53,771 nucleotides of DNA from Streptococcus saliviloxodontae (GCF_016908655.1 NZ_JAFBEI010000010.1:1-53771); one strand, 5' to 3'. Positions 31,448 to 40,470 are shown, counted from the stretch's first letter. Notes: a model not told the origin generated them from the letters alone. Program-made: numbers and translations.

Positions 31448-32122
31448 CTAATATCCTAAACTTCTTTTCTCAACCCACAAAAGATAATTCACGAGCAATA
31501 AAGGAATTAAGGCAAACCATAGTGTAAACTCACCAAAATGATAAGATAGACGAGTAGAGACATAAACACCTGTCGCAAAACTTGCTATGATAACAAAAAT
31601 ATGACGTCCTTGCTCTCTAAATTCCTTATTGTGTTCATAAACTCCTTTAAAATATAAGCGAGCTGCATTTTTTACATTTCCTGTCATCATCACACTGGCA
31701 TAGGGAGCACCATGAATTTTTTGAAATGTCTCGACTTGAATAGATGCCACAAAAGCTACTAGAGCATTGGTGTAATACTCTGAAACAAATGGAGTAATAG
31801 TAGCCGTAAAAATTGTAATAATCGTTAATATGAGGCTCGATCCGAAATGCCAAAAATGATGTGTTTCATCAAACCAACGCTTGGCCAAGTAGGTAAATAC
31901 CTGACCCAAAGCAAAGAAGACGATTGGAACTGTAAATTGAACCACTTGAACGTAGTTTCCCATTGCAAGATAGTAAGCCCAGGAAATCACATTTCCTGAC
32001 TGAACTCCCGCAAAACGTCTCCCTTGGGTCACAAAGGTAAATGCATTTAAAAAACCACTAATGAAAGTAAGTGGTACTGCTATACGCAAACCTTCAAAAA
32101 TACGATAATTTTTACGTGTCAT
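31448..32122 (-). CDS. YoaK/DUF1275 family membrane protein
   Basis: A 224-aa protein with about six membrane segments and the family hallmark G-F-L-N-A ... VQSGNV and MTGNVKN, placing it in DUF1275 (YoaK). No transport substrate or activity is firmly established for the family. The start is the ATG giving MTRKNYRIFEG, 10 bp after GGGAGG; a 9-residue longer start at 32149 has no ribosome binding site and runs into the upstream terminator. It follows rlmH on the same strand but is separated from it by a terminator-like hairpin. Confidence 0.85.
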   Translation of the reverse strand: MTRKNYRIFEGLRIAVPLTFISGFLNAFTFVTQGRRFAGVQSGNVISWAYYLAMGNYVQVVQFTVPIVFFALGQVFTYLAKRWFDETHHFWHFGSSLILTIITIFTATITPFVSEYYTNALVAFVASIQVETFQKIHGAPYASVMMTGNVKNAARLYFKGVYEHNKEFREQGRHIFVIIASFATGVYVSTRLSYHFGEFTLWFALIPLLLVNYLLWVEKRSLGY

Positions 32123-32158
32123 TGTATTAAAACCTCCCATCTGTTCCATAAACGAAAC

Positions 32159-32186
32159 AAAGGAACCGATATTATCGGAATCCTTT
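32159..32186 (-). terminator. Terminator after rlmH
   Basis: AAAGGATTCCGATAATATCGGTTCCTTT (read on the minus strand in two halves) forms a stem with a small internal asymmetry, followed by a T-rich stretch. Confidence 0.7.
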
Positions 32187-32193
32187 GAATCTT

Positions 32194-32673
32194 CTATTTG
32201 TGATACGGACTACCCTGTTTAATCATAAAAGCACGATAAATCTGTTCTACCAAGACTAATTTCATCAACTGATGAGGCAGGGTTAAACGTCCAAAGCTAA
32301 TCAATATATCAGCCCGTTCTTTTACTTTTGGAGACAGCCCTAAACTTCCTCCAATAATGAATGTAATTTCTGAAAAACCTCTTACTGTCGTTTGATCCAA
32401 TAGCTGACTGAATTTTTCTGAACTGAGCTCTTTCCCTTCAATTGCTAAAACAACAACAAACGAACGCTCTGGAATCTTTGATAAGATACGTTTGGCTTCC
32501 TTTTCCATGATTTTCTGGTTTTCAGCTAGGCTAGCATTATCCGGAGTTTTTTCATCCACCAATTCTATCTGATTTAACTTAGTAAAACGGCTAAGACGTT
32601 TGCTATACTCTGCAATCCCATCTTTCAGATATTTCTCTTTTAATTTTCCAACTGTAATTAGTGTGACTTTCAT
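32194..32673 (-). CDS. rlmH: 23S rRNA (pseudouridine-1915-N3) methyltransferase RlmH
   Basis: This 159-aa SPOUT methyltransferase methylates pseudouridine 1915 of 23S rRNA. The SAM-binding trefoil knot is seen in [11 protein letters not shown] near residue 105 and the C-terminal [20 protein letters not shown] followed by GSPYHK, the family terminus. The start is ATG giving MKVTLITVG; an 8-residue extension is in frame but lacks support. A TATAAT lies only 11 bp upstream, so the mRNA leader must be very short. The rlmH-htrA-parB-dnaA order near the origin is typical of streptococci. Confidence 0.95.
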   Translation of the reverse strand: MKVTLITVGKLKEKYLKDGIAEYSKRLSRFTKLNQIELVDEKTPDNASLAENQKIMEKEAKRILSKIPERSFVVVLAIEGKELSSEKFSQLLDQTTVRGFSEITFIIGGSLGLSPKVKERADILISFGRLTLPHQLMKLVLVEQIYRAFMIKQGSPYHK

Positions 32674-32687
32674 GACCTTATTATAAC

Positions 32688-32805
32688 ATATCCACATCTT
32701 TTTTCACACCTTATCCACATGTAAAAAACTAAACAAGTCCTTTGAAATCCTGTTATTAACTGGATATCCACCAACAAGTTAAAGTTTTCCACAGGTTGTG
32801 GATTA
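32688..32805. other. DnaA-box cluster between rlmH and htrA
   Basis: Four DnaA-box-like 9-mers: ATATCCACA (32688), a perfect TTATCCACA (32711-32719), TTTTCCACA (32785) and, on the minus strand, TAATCCACA (32797-32805). The last two form the divergent pair TCCACAGGTTGTGGA, also found upstream of dnaA. Confidence 0.7.
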
Positions 32806-32821
32806 CTTTATTTCCTTTACT

Positions 32822-32854
32822 TTTAAGGTATATTTAAGTATGATTATCTAAGAT
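32822..32854 (+). promoter_or_regulatory. CiaR box and promoter of htrA
   Basis: TTTAAG-GTATA-TTTAAG (32822-32838) is a perfect match to the CiaR direct repeat TTTAAG-N5-TTTAAG. Ten bases later comes TAAGAT as the -10 box (32849-32854), the spacing seen in CiaR-activated promoters. Confidence 0.88.
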
Positions 32855-32881
32855 ATCAGAGAAAATAGGAGGAATTTAATA

Positions 32882-34117
32882 GTGAAACAAGTAAAGCTAC
32901 CAAAAATATCACAGAATTGGACAAAATTACTTCTTACCATTTTAATTAGTGTAATTGGAGGAGTCCTGGGTGCCCTTATCATTTTAAAGGCTAATGGAAT
33001 TCTAGTAAGTAATATCAGCGGGTCTAATAGTCAAACAACCACAAGTAAAGTAACTTACTCTAATAAAACAGATACAACCGAAGCAGTTAAAACGGTTCAA
33101 AACGCTGTTGTATCTGTTATTAACTATCAGTCTACAGGATCATCACAAAATACAATTTATTCTCAAATGTTTGGGCAATCAGAAAATAATAAATCTGATT
33201 CTAGCGAACTATCTGTCTATAGTGAGGGATCTGGCGTTATTTACAAAAAAGACGGTAAGAATGCTTACCTGGTAACAAATACTCACGTTATCGAGGGAGC
33301 AAAACAAATTGAAATTATGCTAGCTGATGGTACTAAAGTTGTCGGCGAACTAGTTGGTTCAGATACTTATTCTGATATCGCTGTTGTTAAAATCTCATCT
33401 GATAAAGTCACAACTGTTGCCGACTTTGCTGATTCAGATAAATTAACAGTAGGTGAAACTGCTATCGCTATTGGTAGCCCACTTGGAACAGAATACGCTA
33501 ACTCTGTTACTCAAGGAATTGTCTCAAGTCTCAGCCGTACAGTTACAATGACCAACGATAGTGGTCAAACTGTTTCTACCAATGCCATTCAAACTGATGC
33601 AGCTATCAACCCAGGAAATTCAGGTGGTGCTTTGATTAATATTGAAGGACAGGTCATCGGTATTAACTCAAGTAAGATTTCATCAACCTCTGATAGCTCT
33701 GGGGAATCTGTAGAAGGTATGGGGTTTGCAATCCCTTCAAATGATGTTATAAAAATTATAAATCAACTTGAAAAGAATGGGTCAGTTACACGACCTGCAC
33801 TGGGAATCTCTATGGCTAATCTCAGCGATCTTTCAACAAATGATATCTCTCAGTTAAATATTCCATCAAGCATTACATCTGGTGTAGTCGTAGCTTCTGT
33901 ACAAGACAATATGCCTGCAGACGGCAATCTAAAACAATACGATGTCATCACAGCTGTTGATGGAAAAGAAGTAACGTCTACTGCAGACCTTCAAAGTATC
34001 CTTTATGGTCATAGTACTGGAGATTCCATCAAGATTACATTCTATAGAGGTACTGAAGAAAAAACAACTACTATCAAATTAACTAAAACAACTGAAGACC
34101 TCTCCCAAGCTCAGTAA
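32882..34117 (+). CDS. htrA: Membrane-anchored serine protease HtrA (DegP)
   Basis: A 411-aa surface quality-control protease and chaperone. An N-terminal transmembrane anchor (about residues 17-38) precedes a trypsin-like domain with His in TNTHVIEG (about 135), Asp in SDIAVV (about 165) and Ser in GNSGGAL (about 246). One PDZ domain (about 310-400) follows. The start is GTG after AGGAGG. A perfect CiaR box precedes the promoter; in pneumococcus htrA is activated by the CiaRH two-component system, so stress control is expected here. It is followed by a terminator and parB. Confidence 0.97.
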   Translation: MKQVKLPKISQNWTKLLLTILISVIGGVLGALIILKANGILVSNISGSNSQTTTSKVTYSNKTDTTEAVKTVQNAVVSVINYQSTGSSQNTIYSQMFGQSENNKSDSSELSVYSEGSGVIYKKDGKNAYLVTNTHVIEGAKQIEIMLADGTKVVGELVGSDTYSDIAVVKISSDKVTTVADFADSDKLTVGETAIAIGSPLGTEYANSVTQGIVSSLSRTVTMTNDSGQTVSTNAIQTDAAINPGNSGGALINIEGQVIGINSSKISSTSDSSGESVEGMGFAIPSNDVIKIINQLEKNGSVTRPALGISMANLSDLSTNDISQLNIPSSITSGVVVASVQDNMPADGNLKQYDVITAVDGKEVTSTADLQSILYGHSTGDSIKITFYRGTEEKTTTIKLTKTTEDLSQAQ

Positions 34118-34132
34118 ATTTGACAAACTTAT

Positions 34133-34168
34133 AAAACTAGCCTTACAATACTCTGTAAGGCTAGTTTT
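34133..34168 (+). terminator. Terminator of htrA
   Basis: AAAACTAGCCTTACA and its complement around a 6-nt loop, ending in TTTT. Confidence 0.88.
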
Positions 34169-34199
34169 AGTCTATCATCTACTCTGGAGTATGAATATC

Positions 34200-34970
34200 A
34201 TGAATGATACAATCAAACTGATCGCTATCAATGACATCAGTCCCAATCCATTTCAACCAAGGCAACACTTTAACCCTGAGGAACTAGAAGAACTTGCCCA
34301 GTCCATCAAACAGAACGGCTTAATCCAACCTATCATAGTACGACCGTCGAGTATATTTGGATACGAGTTAGTTGCTGGTGAAAGACGGCTTAGAGCCACA
34401 AAAATGGCTGGACTATCTAATATATTAGCCGTTATCAAACCAATGACAGATAGCGAAAGCATGAGAAATGCAATCATTGAAAATTTGCAACGAAGTGACT
34501 TAAATCCAATTGAAGAAGCGCGATCTTATAAAGCTTTAATCGACAAAACCAAAATGACCCACGAGGATATTGCAGTCGCAATGGGGAAGTCACGTCCTTA
34601 TATTAGTAACAGTCTCAGACTACTCAATCTCCCAATACAATTACAAAAAGCTTTAGAAGTCAGGCAAATCACTCAAGGACACGCTAGGCTCTTATTATCT
34701 TTAAAAGAAACAGAAAAACAAATCCTGTGGTTAGATGAAATAAAGCAAAAACAACTTAGTGTTCATCAATTAGAAAAACTTATCAAACATAAAACAAAAA
34801 CATCCCGTAAACGAAACAAGTCTATTTACACTATTGAACAAGAAGAACGTATTAGCCAAGCTCTCGGACTAAGCTCCAAGATAAGTTACTCAAAATCAGG
34901 AAAAGGACAACTGATTATTCAATTTGCTGATGACGAAGAGTTCCACAGACTTATCAACAAGATTTTATAA
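34200..34970 (+). CDS. parB: Chromosome-partitioning protein ParB (Spo0J)
   Basis: A 256-aa CTP-dependent DNA clamp that loads at parS near the origin and recruits SMC. The N-terminal domain has the PNPFQPRQHF element and the CTP-binding VAGERRLRA (GERR) motif; the HTH (EDIAVAMGKSRPYISNSLRLL) reads parS. The C-terminal dimerisation domain follows a basic linker. GGAG lies 10 bp before the chosen ATG; an in-frame ATG at 34191 is only one base from it and is too close. No parA precedes it, as is usual in streptococci. Two parS sites lie at 15.1 and 24.9 kb. Confidence 0.95.
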   Translation: MNDTIKLIAINDISPNPFQPRQHFNPEELEELAQSIKQNGLIQPIIVRPSSIFGYELVAGERRLRATKMAGLSNILAVIKPMTDSESMRNAIIENLQRSDLNPIEEARSYKALIDKTKMTHEDIAVAMGKSRPYISNSLRLLNLPIQLQKALEVRQITQGHARLLLSLKETEKQILWLDEIKQKQLSVHQLEKLIKHKTKTSRKRNKSIYTIEQEERISQALGLSSKISYSKSGKGQLIIQFADDEEFHRLINKIL

Positions 34971-34972
34971 CT

Positions 34973-35118
34973 TGTGGAAACTTTATAAAGTGAAACACGA
35001 TTATCCACATATTAAACCAGTAAAAACCCCTGATATTAATAGGGGTTTTCTTTATATCCACAGGTTGTGGAAAACTTTTATTAACAGTGTGGATTCTTTT
35101 CTAAAAACTTGTGGAAAA
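34973..35118. other. DnaA-box cluster upstream of dnaA (oriC, left part)
   Basis: Boxes: TGTGGAAAC (34973), perfect TTATCCACA (35001-35009), ATATCCACA (35054), TGTGGAAAA (35066), TGTGGATTC (35088), TGTGGAAAA (35110). Mixed orientation, AT-rich. A parB terminator hairpin lies among them. Probably serves oriC and dnaA autoregulation. Confidence 0.85.
35023..35049 (+). terminator. Terminator of parB
   Basis: AAAACCCCT and AGGGGTTTT pair around a 9-nt loop, ending in a T run. It lies within the DnaA-box cluster. Confidence 0.8.
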
Positions 35119-35140
35119 CTTTTTTGTTTTATGTTAAAAT

Positions 35141-35149
35141 TGCTATACT
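35141..35149 (+). promoter_or_regulatory. dnaA extended -10 promoter
   Basis: TGCTATACT is an extended -10 box 25 bp before the dnaA start, with only a T-rich -35 region. A DnaA box ends about 20 bp upstream, which fits autorepression. Confidence 0.6.
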
Positions 35150-35173
35150 AGAAAATCAAATAAAGGAGATAAA

Positions 35174-36538
35174 ATGACGGATAAGGAAACCATTTTTTGG
35201 AACCGGGTCCTAGAATTAGCACATAATCACTTAAGTCAAACGACTTTTGACTTTTTTGTGTCTGATGCAAAGTTACTAAAAATTGAAAATAAAGTGGCGA
35301 CTATTCTTCTTGACTCCGATATTAAAGAAGTGTTTTGGCGTGAAAACTTAACACAGTTCACTTTAACAGCAGGTTTTGAGATTTACGATGCCGAAATTCT
35401 AGCCAGATACATCTTTGATGCCGAATCCATCGCAGAAACAAATACCCAACTCACTGAAGAAAAAGAGGTGGCTCTTTCACAAGCCTTACCACCTCAAGAA
35501 AACCTATCAAATATCAATTCAAAGTATAACTTTAAGAATTTTGTCCAAGGAGATGAAAACCGCTGGGCTGTTGCTGCATCGATGGCCGTTGCTGAATCTC
35601 CTGGTACGACCTACAATCCTCTATTTATTTATGGAGGTCCTGGACTCGGCAAGACACACTTACTAAATGCTATTGGAAATGCTATTTTAACAGATAACCC
35701 GAAAGCTCGTATTCGCTATATTACAGCTGAAAATTTTATGAATTCATTTACTAAACATCTCAGACTTAATAGCCTAGATGAATTAAAAAATGAATTTCGT
35801 ACCTTGGATGTCCTACTTATTGACGACATCCAGTCTCTTCCTAAAAAGACAACAAGCGGGGGAATTCAACAAGAATTTTTTGATACCTTTAATGAACTGC
35901 ACTCTCGTAATAAACAAATTGTCCTAACCAGTGACCGAAATCCAGATCACTTAAATGATTTGGAGGAACGTCTTGTCACGCGCTTTAAGTGGGGACTAAC
36001 CGTTGATATTACACCACCAGACTTCGAAACTCGAGTTGCTATTTTAACCAATAAAATACAAGATTATCCTTACCATTTTCCTGCTGAAACAATTGAATAC
36101 CTTGCTGGTCAATTTGATAGCAACGTTCGAGATCTTGAAGGTGCACTCAAAGATATTAACCTTGTTGCAAATTTTAAACAACTTGAAAGCATCACAGTTG
36201 AAGTCGCTGCTGAGGCCATCAGAGCTCGAAAAAAAGATGAGCCACAACTGACCATCATTCCTATTGAAGATATTCAAGCACAGGTTGGCAAATTCTATGA
36301 TGTCACCATAAAAGAAATAAAAGCAACTAAGCGAACTCAGAATATTGTCTTAGCTAGACAAGTTGCGATGTATCTCGCACGTGAGATGACTGACAACTCC
36401 CTCCCTAAAATTGGTAAAGAGTTTGGAGGTCGTGACCACTCGACAGTCTTACATGCCTATAATAAAATCAAAAATATGATTGCACAGGACGACAGTCTTC
36501 GTATTGAAATTGAAAGTATTAAAAATAAAATCAAATAG
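35174..36538 (+). CDS. dnaA: Chromosomal replication initiator protein DnaA
   Basis: The 454-aa AAA+ initiator that binds 9-bp boxes and opens the origin. Domain I covers about residues 1-85, domain II is a short linker (about 85-115), and domain III has Walker [10 protein letters not shown] (about 154) and Walker B LLIDDIQ (about 215). Domain IV contains the DnaA signature [22 protein letters not shown] precedes the ATG. Clusters of DnaA boxes flank the gene on both sides. First gene of the plus-strand replication block with dnaN. Confidence 0.98.
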   Translation: MTDKETIFWNRVLELAHNHLSQTTFDFFVSDAKLLKIENKVATILLDSDIKEVFWRENLTQFTLTAGFEIYDAEILARYIFDAESIAETNTQLTEEKEVALSQALPPQENLSNINSKYNFKNFVQGDENRWAVAASMAVAESPGTTYNPLFIYGGPGLGKTHLLNAIGNAILTDNPKARIRYITAENFMNSFTKHLRLNSLDELKNEFRTLDVLLIDDIQSLPKKTTSGGIQQEFFDTFNELHSRNKQIVLTSDRNPDHLNDLEERLVTRFKWGLTVDITPPDFETRVAILTNKIQDYPYHFPAETIEYLAGQFDSNVRDLEGALKDINLVANFKQLESITVEVAAEAIRARKKDEPQLTIIPIEDIQAQVGKFYDVTIKEIKATKRTQNIVLARQVAMYLAREMTDNSLPKIGKEFGGRDHSTVLHAYNKIKNMIAQDDSLRIEIESIKNKIK

Positions 36539-36541
36539 ACA

Positions 36542-36662
36542 TGTGGATAAGTCTCACAAAAGAGAAGCGGTTATGCACAACTTATCCACATGTTGAAACT
36601 CAGGACAAATCTAAAGATTTTAGACTTATCCACACTATAAACAGTGCCTAATACTAATACTA
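36542..36662. other. oriC: DnaA boxes and unwinding region between dnaA and dnaN
   Basis: Boxes: TGTGGATAA (36542-36550), TTATGCACA (36571-36579), TTATCCACA (36582-36590) and TTATCCACA (36626-36634). After a short GTGCC, the complementary strand reads 3'-GAT-TAT-GAT-TAT-GAT-5' (36648-36662), matching the DnaA-trio pattern, followed by AT-only sequence. This order (box, GC-rich spot, trios, AT-rich DUE) is the basal unwinding layout. Confidence 0.85.
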
Positions 36663-36695
36663 TATATTATACTTATAAACTAATAAGGAGTTTAC

Positions 36696-37832
36696 ATGCT
36701 CAAATTTTCAATTAATAAACCATTATTCCTACAAGCCTTAAATGCAACTAAAAGAGCTATCTCAAGTAAAAATGCTATTCCTATTTTATCAACAATAAAA
36801 ATTGAAGTAGCCGCTAATGGTGTTACTTTAACTGGTTCAAATGGTCAAATTTCCATTGAAAACTTCATCTCAGTTGCTAATGAGAACGCAGGTCTTCTCA
36901 TTACTTCACCTGGTGCTGTTTTACTAGAAGCTAGCTTCTTTATTAATATCGTCTCAAGCCTACCTGATGTAACAGTTGACTTTGAGGAAATTGAACAACA
37001 TCAAATTTTACTTAAAAGTGGTAAATCAGAGATTACTTTGAAAGGAAAAGATGTTGATCATTACCCACGTATTCAAGAAGTTTCAACAAGTAACCCTCTT
37101 GTAATGGAAACTAAGGTATTGAAGAATTTAATTTCTGAAACAGCTTTCGCAGCTTCAACCCAGGAAAGTCGCCCAATTTTAACAGGTGTTCACCTTGTTT
37201 TAACTAATAATAAAGACTTTAAAGCTGTCGCAACAGATTCACACCGTATGAGTCAACGTCAATTAACTTTGGAAAATATGACTGATAATTTTGATGTGGT
37301 TTTACCAAGTAAATCATTGCGTGAATTCTCAGCTGTTTTTTCAGATGAGGTCGAAACAGTTGAAATATTCTTTTCACCAAGCCAGTTGCTATTTAGAAGT
37401 GACCATATTTCGTTTTATACACGTTTACTTGAAGGAACCTATCCAGATACAGATCGTCTATTAATGTCTAATTTTGAAACAGAGGCGATTTTCAATACTC
37501 AGTCTCTTCGCTCTGCAATGGAACGTGCTTTCTTAATCTCAAATGCTACTCAAAACGGTACCGTAAAACTAGAAATCACAAATGGTCAGGTAAGCGCCCA
37601 TGTTAACTCACCTGAGGTTGGTAAAGTAAACGAAGAACTAGATGTCAATGCTGTAGAAGGAGCAGATCTAACGATTAGCTTTAACCCAACCTACTTAATC
37701 GAGGCCCTAAAAGCTCTGAAAAGTGAGACAGTGGTGGTGCGTTTCTTATCACCAGTTCGTCCATTTACATTGACGCCAGGTAATGATAGCGAGAACTTTA
37801 TTCAATTGATCACTCCTGTACGTACAAACTAA
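36696..37832 (+). CDS. dnaN: DNA polymerase III sliding clamp, beta subunit
   Basis: This 378-aa protein dimerises into the ring that tethers PolC and DnaE to DNA. It has three clamp-fold domains; the hydrophobic pocket that receives clamp-binding motifs is formed near the C-terminus, and the protein ends FIQLITPVRTN, the usual terminus. AAGGAG precedes the ATG. It follows dnaA across the oriC spacer and is ended by a hairpin whose stem contains a DnaA box. Confidence 0.98.
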   Translation: MLKFSINKPLFLQALNATKRAISSKNAIPILSTIKIEVAANGVTLTGSNGQISIENFISVANENAGLLITSPGAVLLEASFFINIVSSLPDVTVDFEEIEQHQILLKSGKSEITLKGKDVDHYPRIQEVSTSNPLVMETKVLKNLISETAFAASTQESRPILTGVHLVLTNNKDFKAVATDSHRMSQRQLTLENMTDNFDVVLPSKSLREFSAVFSDEVETVEIFFSPSQLLFRSDHISFYTRLLEGTYPDTDRLLMSNFETEAIFNTQSLRSAMERAFLISNATQNGTVKLEITNGQVSAHVNSPEVGKVNEELDVNAVEGADLTISFNPTYLIEALKALKSETVVVRFLSPVRPFTLTPGNDSENFIQLITPVRTN

Positions 37833-37859
37833 AAGTTATCCACTGTGGATAACTTTTTT
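37831..37859 (+). terminator. Terminator of dnaN, with an embedded DnaA box
   Basis: AAAAGTTATCCA and TGGATAACTTTT pair around CTG and are followed by T6. On the minus strand 37844-37852 reads TTATCCACA, a perfect DnaA box; on the plus strand the stem gives TTATCCACT. Confidence 0.88.
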
Positions 37860-37890
37860 CTATTTTATTTTTATAAACAGGTGCTTATGC

Positions 37891-37896
37891 TATAAT
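37891..37896 (+). promoter_or_regulatory. -10 box upstream of the DUF951 gene
   Basis: TGCTATAAT (extended -10; hexamer 37891-37896) lies about 90 bp before the start codon. The -35 region is poor. Confidence 0.5.
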
Positions 37897-37986
37897 AAAG
37901 TCATGTAGAGATAATAGCTTATCTCAAGTAGTATCAAAAAATTGAGGGATCAGTTAGTTAAGACATCTAATATTTTGGAGGAGATC

Positions 37987-38178
37987 ATGTACGAGATTGG
38001 AACTTTAGTTGAAATGAAAAAGCCACATGCCTGTCTTATCAAATCTACAGGAAAAAAGGCAAATAAATGGGAAGTTATTCGTGTCGGTGCTGACATTAAG
38101 ATTCGCTGTACTAATTGTGAGCACGTGGTTATGATGAGTCGTTATGACTTTGAAAGGAAACTTAAGAAAATCCTATAA
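37987..38178 (+). CDS. DUF951 family small protein
   Basis: A 63-aa protein matching the DUF951/YyzM family. It begins MYEIGTLVEMKKPHAC, has a central GxDIKIRCTNCEHVVMM with a Cys-x2-Cys pair that looks like half of a zinc ribbon, and ends with basic residues. A longer in-frame start at 37942 is rejected, since TTTTGGAGGAGATC sits directly before this ATG. Conserved next to dnaN and ychF in streptococci; function unknown, perhaps nucleic-acid related from charge and the zinc-like motif. Confidence 0.9.
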   Translation: MYEIGTLVEMKKPHACLIKSTGKKANKWEVIRVGADIKIRCTNCEHVVMMSRYDFERKLKKIL

Positions 38179-38496
38179 GAACAGCTTTGCAGCCAACAGT
38201 TGGTACTAAAAGCGCTAGTTAGCAAGCTCTGACAAAGGTTACAATAAGCTTAGAAACAGAAGAGGATGAGTATTAAAAGGTCGATAGTATGTCATCAATC
38301 CTGAGACCGGAAAATATAAAAGGAGGGATGGTCTAGCTATTCTCAGTGATTTGATTTCAGAGTATTAGTATCTGTTATTATTTTTTATCTCTTGGGTTAG
38401 GAGCTTTTCTTTTTTAGGGCAATAAGTTGCAAGCTTTTTCTTAAAGTTTTTGATATAATGGGTATAATTGAATAATTTTTATGGAGACTAACATAG
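38179..38496. other. 318-bp intergenic region before ychF
   Basis: No gene recognised. Two TATAAT hexamers (38454-38459, 38463-38468) lie just before ychF, the likely promoter. A good ribosome-binding sequence AAAGGAGGGATGG (about 38319) leads to an immediate stop. A 26-codon open stretch (38288-38368, containing NPETGKYKRRDGLAILSDL) looks protein-like but has no start. Confidence 0.4.
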
Positions 38497-39612
38497 ATGG
38501 CTTTAACAGCAGGTATCGTTGGTTTGCCGAACGTTGGTAAATCAACTCTTTTTAATGCAATTACAAAAGCAGGAGCGGAAGCTGCTAACTATCCTTTCGC
38601 AACGATTGATCCCAATGTAGGGATGGTTGAAGTGCCAGATGAGCGTTTGACTAAATTAACTGAGCTCATCACCCCTAAGAAAACTGTTCCAACGACTTTT
38701 GAATTTACCGATATTGCAGGTATCGTTAAGGGGGCTTCAAAAGGAGAAGGCCTTGGCAATAAATTTCTGGCTAATATCCGTGAAGTGGATGCTATTGTTC
38801 ACGTGGTACGTGCTTTTGACGATGAAAATGTTATGCGTGAGCAAGGTCGTGAAGACGCCTTTGTTGATCCTATGGCGGATATCGATACCATCAATCTTGA
38901 GTTGATTTTAGCTGACCTTGATTCTATTAACAAACGTTATGCGCGTGTTGAGAAGATGGCTCGTACGCAAAAGGATAAAGATTCTGTCGCAGAATTTAAC
39001 GTGCTTCAAAAAATCAAACCAGTTCTTGAAGATGGTAAATCGGCTCGTACCATTGACTTTACCCCAGAAGAGCAGGCAGTGGTTAAAGGTCTCTTCCTTT
39101 TGACAACTAAGCCAGTTCTTTATGTGGCGAATGTCGATGAAGATAAGGTTGCTGATCCAGATGATATCTCTTATGTGAAGCAAATCCGTGACTTTGCTGC
39201 AACTGAAAATGCAGAGGTAGTAGTCATTTCAGCTCGTGCTGAAGAAGAAATTTCAGAGCTTGATGATGAAGATAAGGAAATGTTCTTGGAAGACCTCGGC
39301 TTGACAGAGTCTGGTGTGGACAAATTAACACGCGCAGCTTATCACTTGCTTGGTCTAGGAACTTACTTTACTGCTGGTGAGAAAGAGGTACGTGCTTGGA
39401 CCTTCAAACGTGGCATCAAGGCTCCTCAAGCAGCTGGTATTATCCACTCAGATTTTGAGCGAGGCTTTATCCGTGCAGTAACCATGTCATACGATGATTT
39501 GGTGCAATACGGTTCAGAAAAAGCAGTTAAAGAGGCAGGTCGTCTCCGTGAAGAAGGTAAGGAATACGTTGTCCAAGATGGCGACATCATGGAATTCCGT
39601 TTCAATGTTTAA
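38497..39612 (+). CDS. ychF: Redox-regulated ATPase YchF (Obg family)
   Basis: A 371-aa P-loop protein of the Obg-HflX group that prefers ATP and associates with ribosomes. The P-loop is GLPNVGKST (about residues 8-16), G3 is [10 protein letters not shown], and the degenerate G4 NVDE explains the loss of GTP specificity. A coiled-coil insertion (about 130-165) and a C-terminal TGS domain (about 280-365) follow. The ATG follows a weak GGAGACTAACATAG. It precedes pth after a 290-bp repeat-like spacer. Confidence 0.96.
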   Translation: MALTAGIVGLPNVGKSTLFNAITKAGAEAANYPFATIDPNVGMVEVPDERLTKLTELITPKKTVPTTFEFTDIAGIVKGASKGEGLGNKFLANIREVDAIVHVVRAFDDENVMREQGREDAFVDPMADIDTINLELILADLDSINKRYARVEKMARTQKDKDSVAEFNVLQKIKPVLEDGKSARTIDFTPEEQAVVKGLFLLTTKPVLYVANVDEDKVADPDDISYVKQIRDFAATENAEVVVISARAEEEISELDDEDKEMFLEDLGLTESGVDKLTRAAYHLLGLGTYFTAGEKEVRAWTFKRGIKAPQAAGIIHSDFERGFIRAVTMSYDDLVQYGSEKAVKEAGRLREEGKEYVVQDGDIMEFRFNV

Positions 39613-39623
39613 GACAAGGAAAG

Positions 39624-39885
39624 AGGCTAGGACAAAAGTCCTGAGCTTCTTATTGTTTACCCTGTTATTTTGAAGACGCAGTGGTTGAGAGGACTCTAAT
39701 TCGTTGATAAATCAACTCTTACAGCCCTACTTTGACATCAAACTGCGCTTGATTTTATTTGCAACCTCAAAAGGTTTCCCAAACCTTTTGAGCTATGCGG
39801 AGGTGGGAGTGAAATGGTCTGGGGATAGACTGTTTCAGGTCAGCAACCGAAAACGACGATTTTTGTCCCACTCTCCTTTTGGTAT
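39624..39885. repeat. Intergenic repeat-like element with inverted ends
   Basis: The left edge AGAGGCTAGGACAAAAGTCC and the right edge TTTTTGTCCCACTCTCC are imperfect inverted repeats (core GGACAAAA). Inside is a hairpin CAAAAGGTTTCCCAAACCTTTTG (about 39766-39790, read in two halves). A 61-codon open frame within it has no ribosome binding site. The left edge resembles 11832-11851. Confidence 0.6.
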
Positions 39886-39900
39886 TTAGAGAGGTTTAAA

Positions 39901-40470
39901 ATGGTAAAACTGATTGTTGGTCTTGGAAATCCAGGTTCCAAATATCATGAGACCAAGCATAATGTTGGTTTTATGGCGCTTGATTTGATGGCTAAGGCGT
40001 TTGGCGTTGCATTCACGGAGGAAAAGAATTTTAAGGCAGAGGTAGGTAGTACTTTCATCAATGGTGAGAAGGTCTATCTGGTTAAGCCGACGACTTTCAT
40101 GAATTTGTCAGGAGTTGCTGTGCGTGCCCTTCTGGCTTACTACAATATCGCAGTAGAAGATTTTATCGTTATTTATGATGATCTGGACATGGAAGTGGGC
40201 AAAATTCGTTTTCGTCAAAAAGGTTCTGCAGGTGGTCACAATGGGATTAAGTCGATCATTGCTGAGATTGGAACACAGGAATTTGACCGCATTAAAATCG
40301 GTATTGGACGTCCTAAGAATGGCATGACGGTAGTCAATCATGTTCTTGGAAAATTTGATACGGATGATTATATCACTATTGGTCATACCTTAGATAAGGT
40401 CCTTGATGCGGTTGAGCATTATCTCAAAACATCTGATTTTGAGGATACCATGAGGCGTTATAATGGCTGA
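39901..40470 (+). CDS. pth: Peptidyl-tRNA hydrolase
   Basis: This 189-aa enzyme frees tRNAs from peptidyl-tRNA dropped by ribosomes. The catalytic His is in [14 protein letters not shown], Asp in [12 protein letters not shown] and Asn in [22 protein letters not shown] is intact. AGAGAGG precedes the ATG. Its last bases overlap the start of mfd by 8 bp, so the two are translationally coupled, an order conserved in streptococci and bacilli. Confidence 0.97.
   Translation: MVKLIVGLGNPGSKYHETKHNVGFMALDLMAKAFGVAFTEEKNFKAEVGSTFINGEKVYLVKPTTFMNLSGVAVRALLAYYNIAVEDFIVIYDDLDMEVGKIRFRQKGSAGGHNGIKSIIAEIGTQEFDRIKIGIGRPKNGMTVVNHVLGKFDTDDYITIGHTLDKVLDAVEHYLKTSDFEDTMRRYNG

Noticed and set aside
34989..35000. 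GTGAAACA before dnaA as a parS half-site
   Set aside because: Only one arm matches; the other arm is unrelated.
38117..38132. CACGTG-centred sequences elsewhere (for example 38.12, 38.80 and 30.01 kb) as further parS sites
   Set aside because: Their flanks do not match the TGTTN/AAACA arms.
39704..39889. 61-aa open frame in the ychF-pth spacer
   Set aside because: It lies within a repeat-like element, has no ribosome binding site, and its codon use does not look like that of its neighbours.
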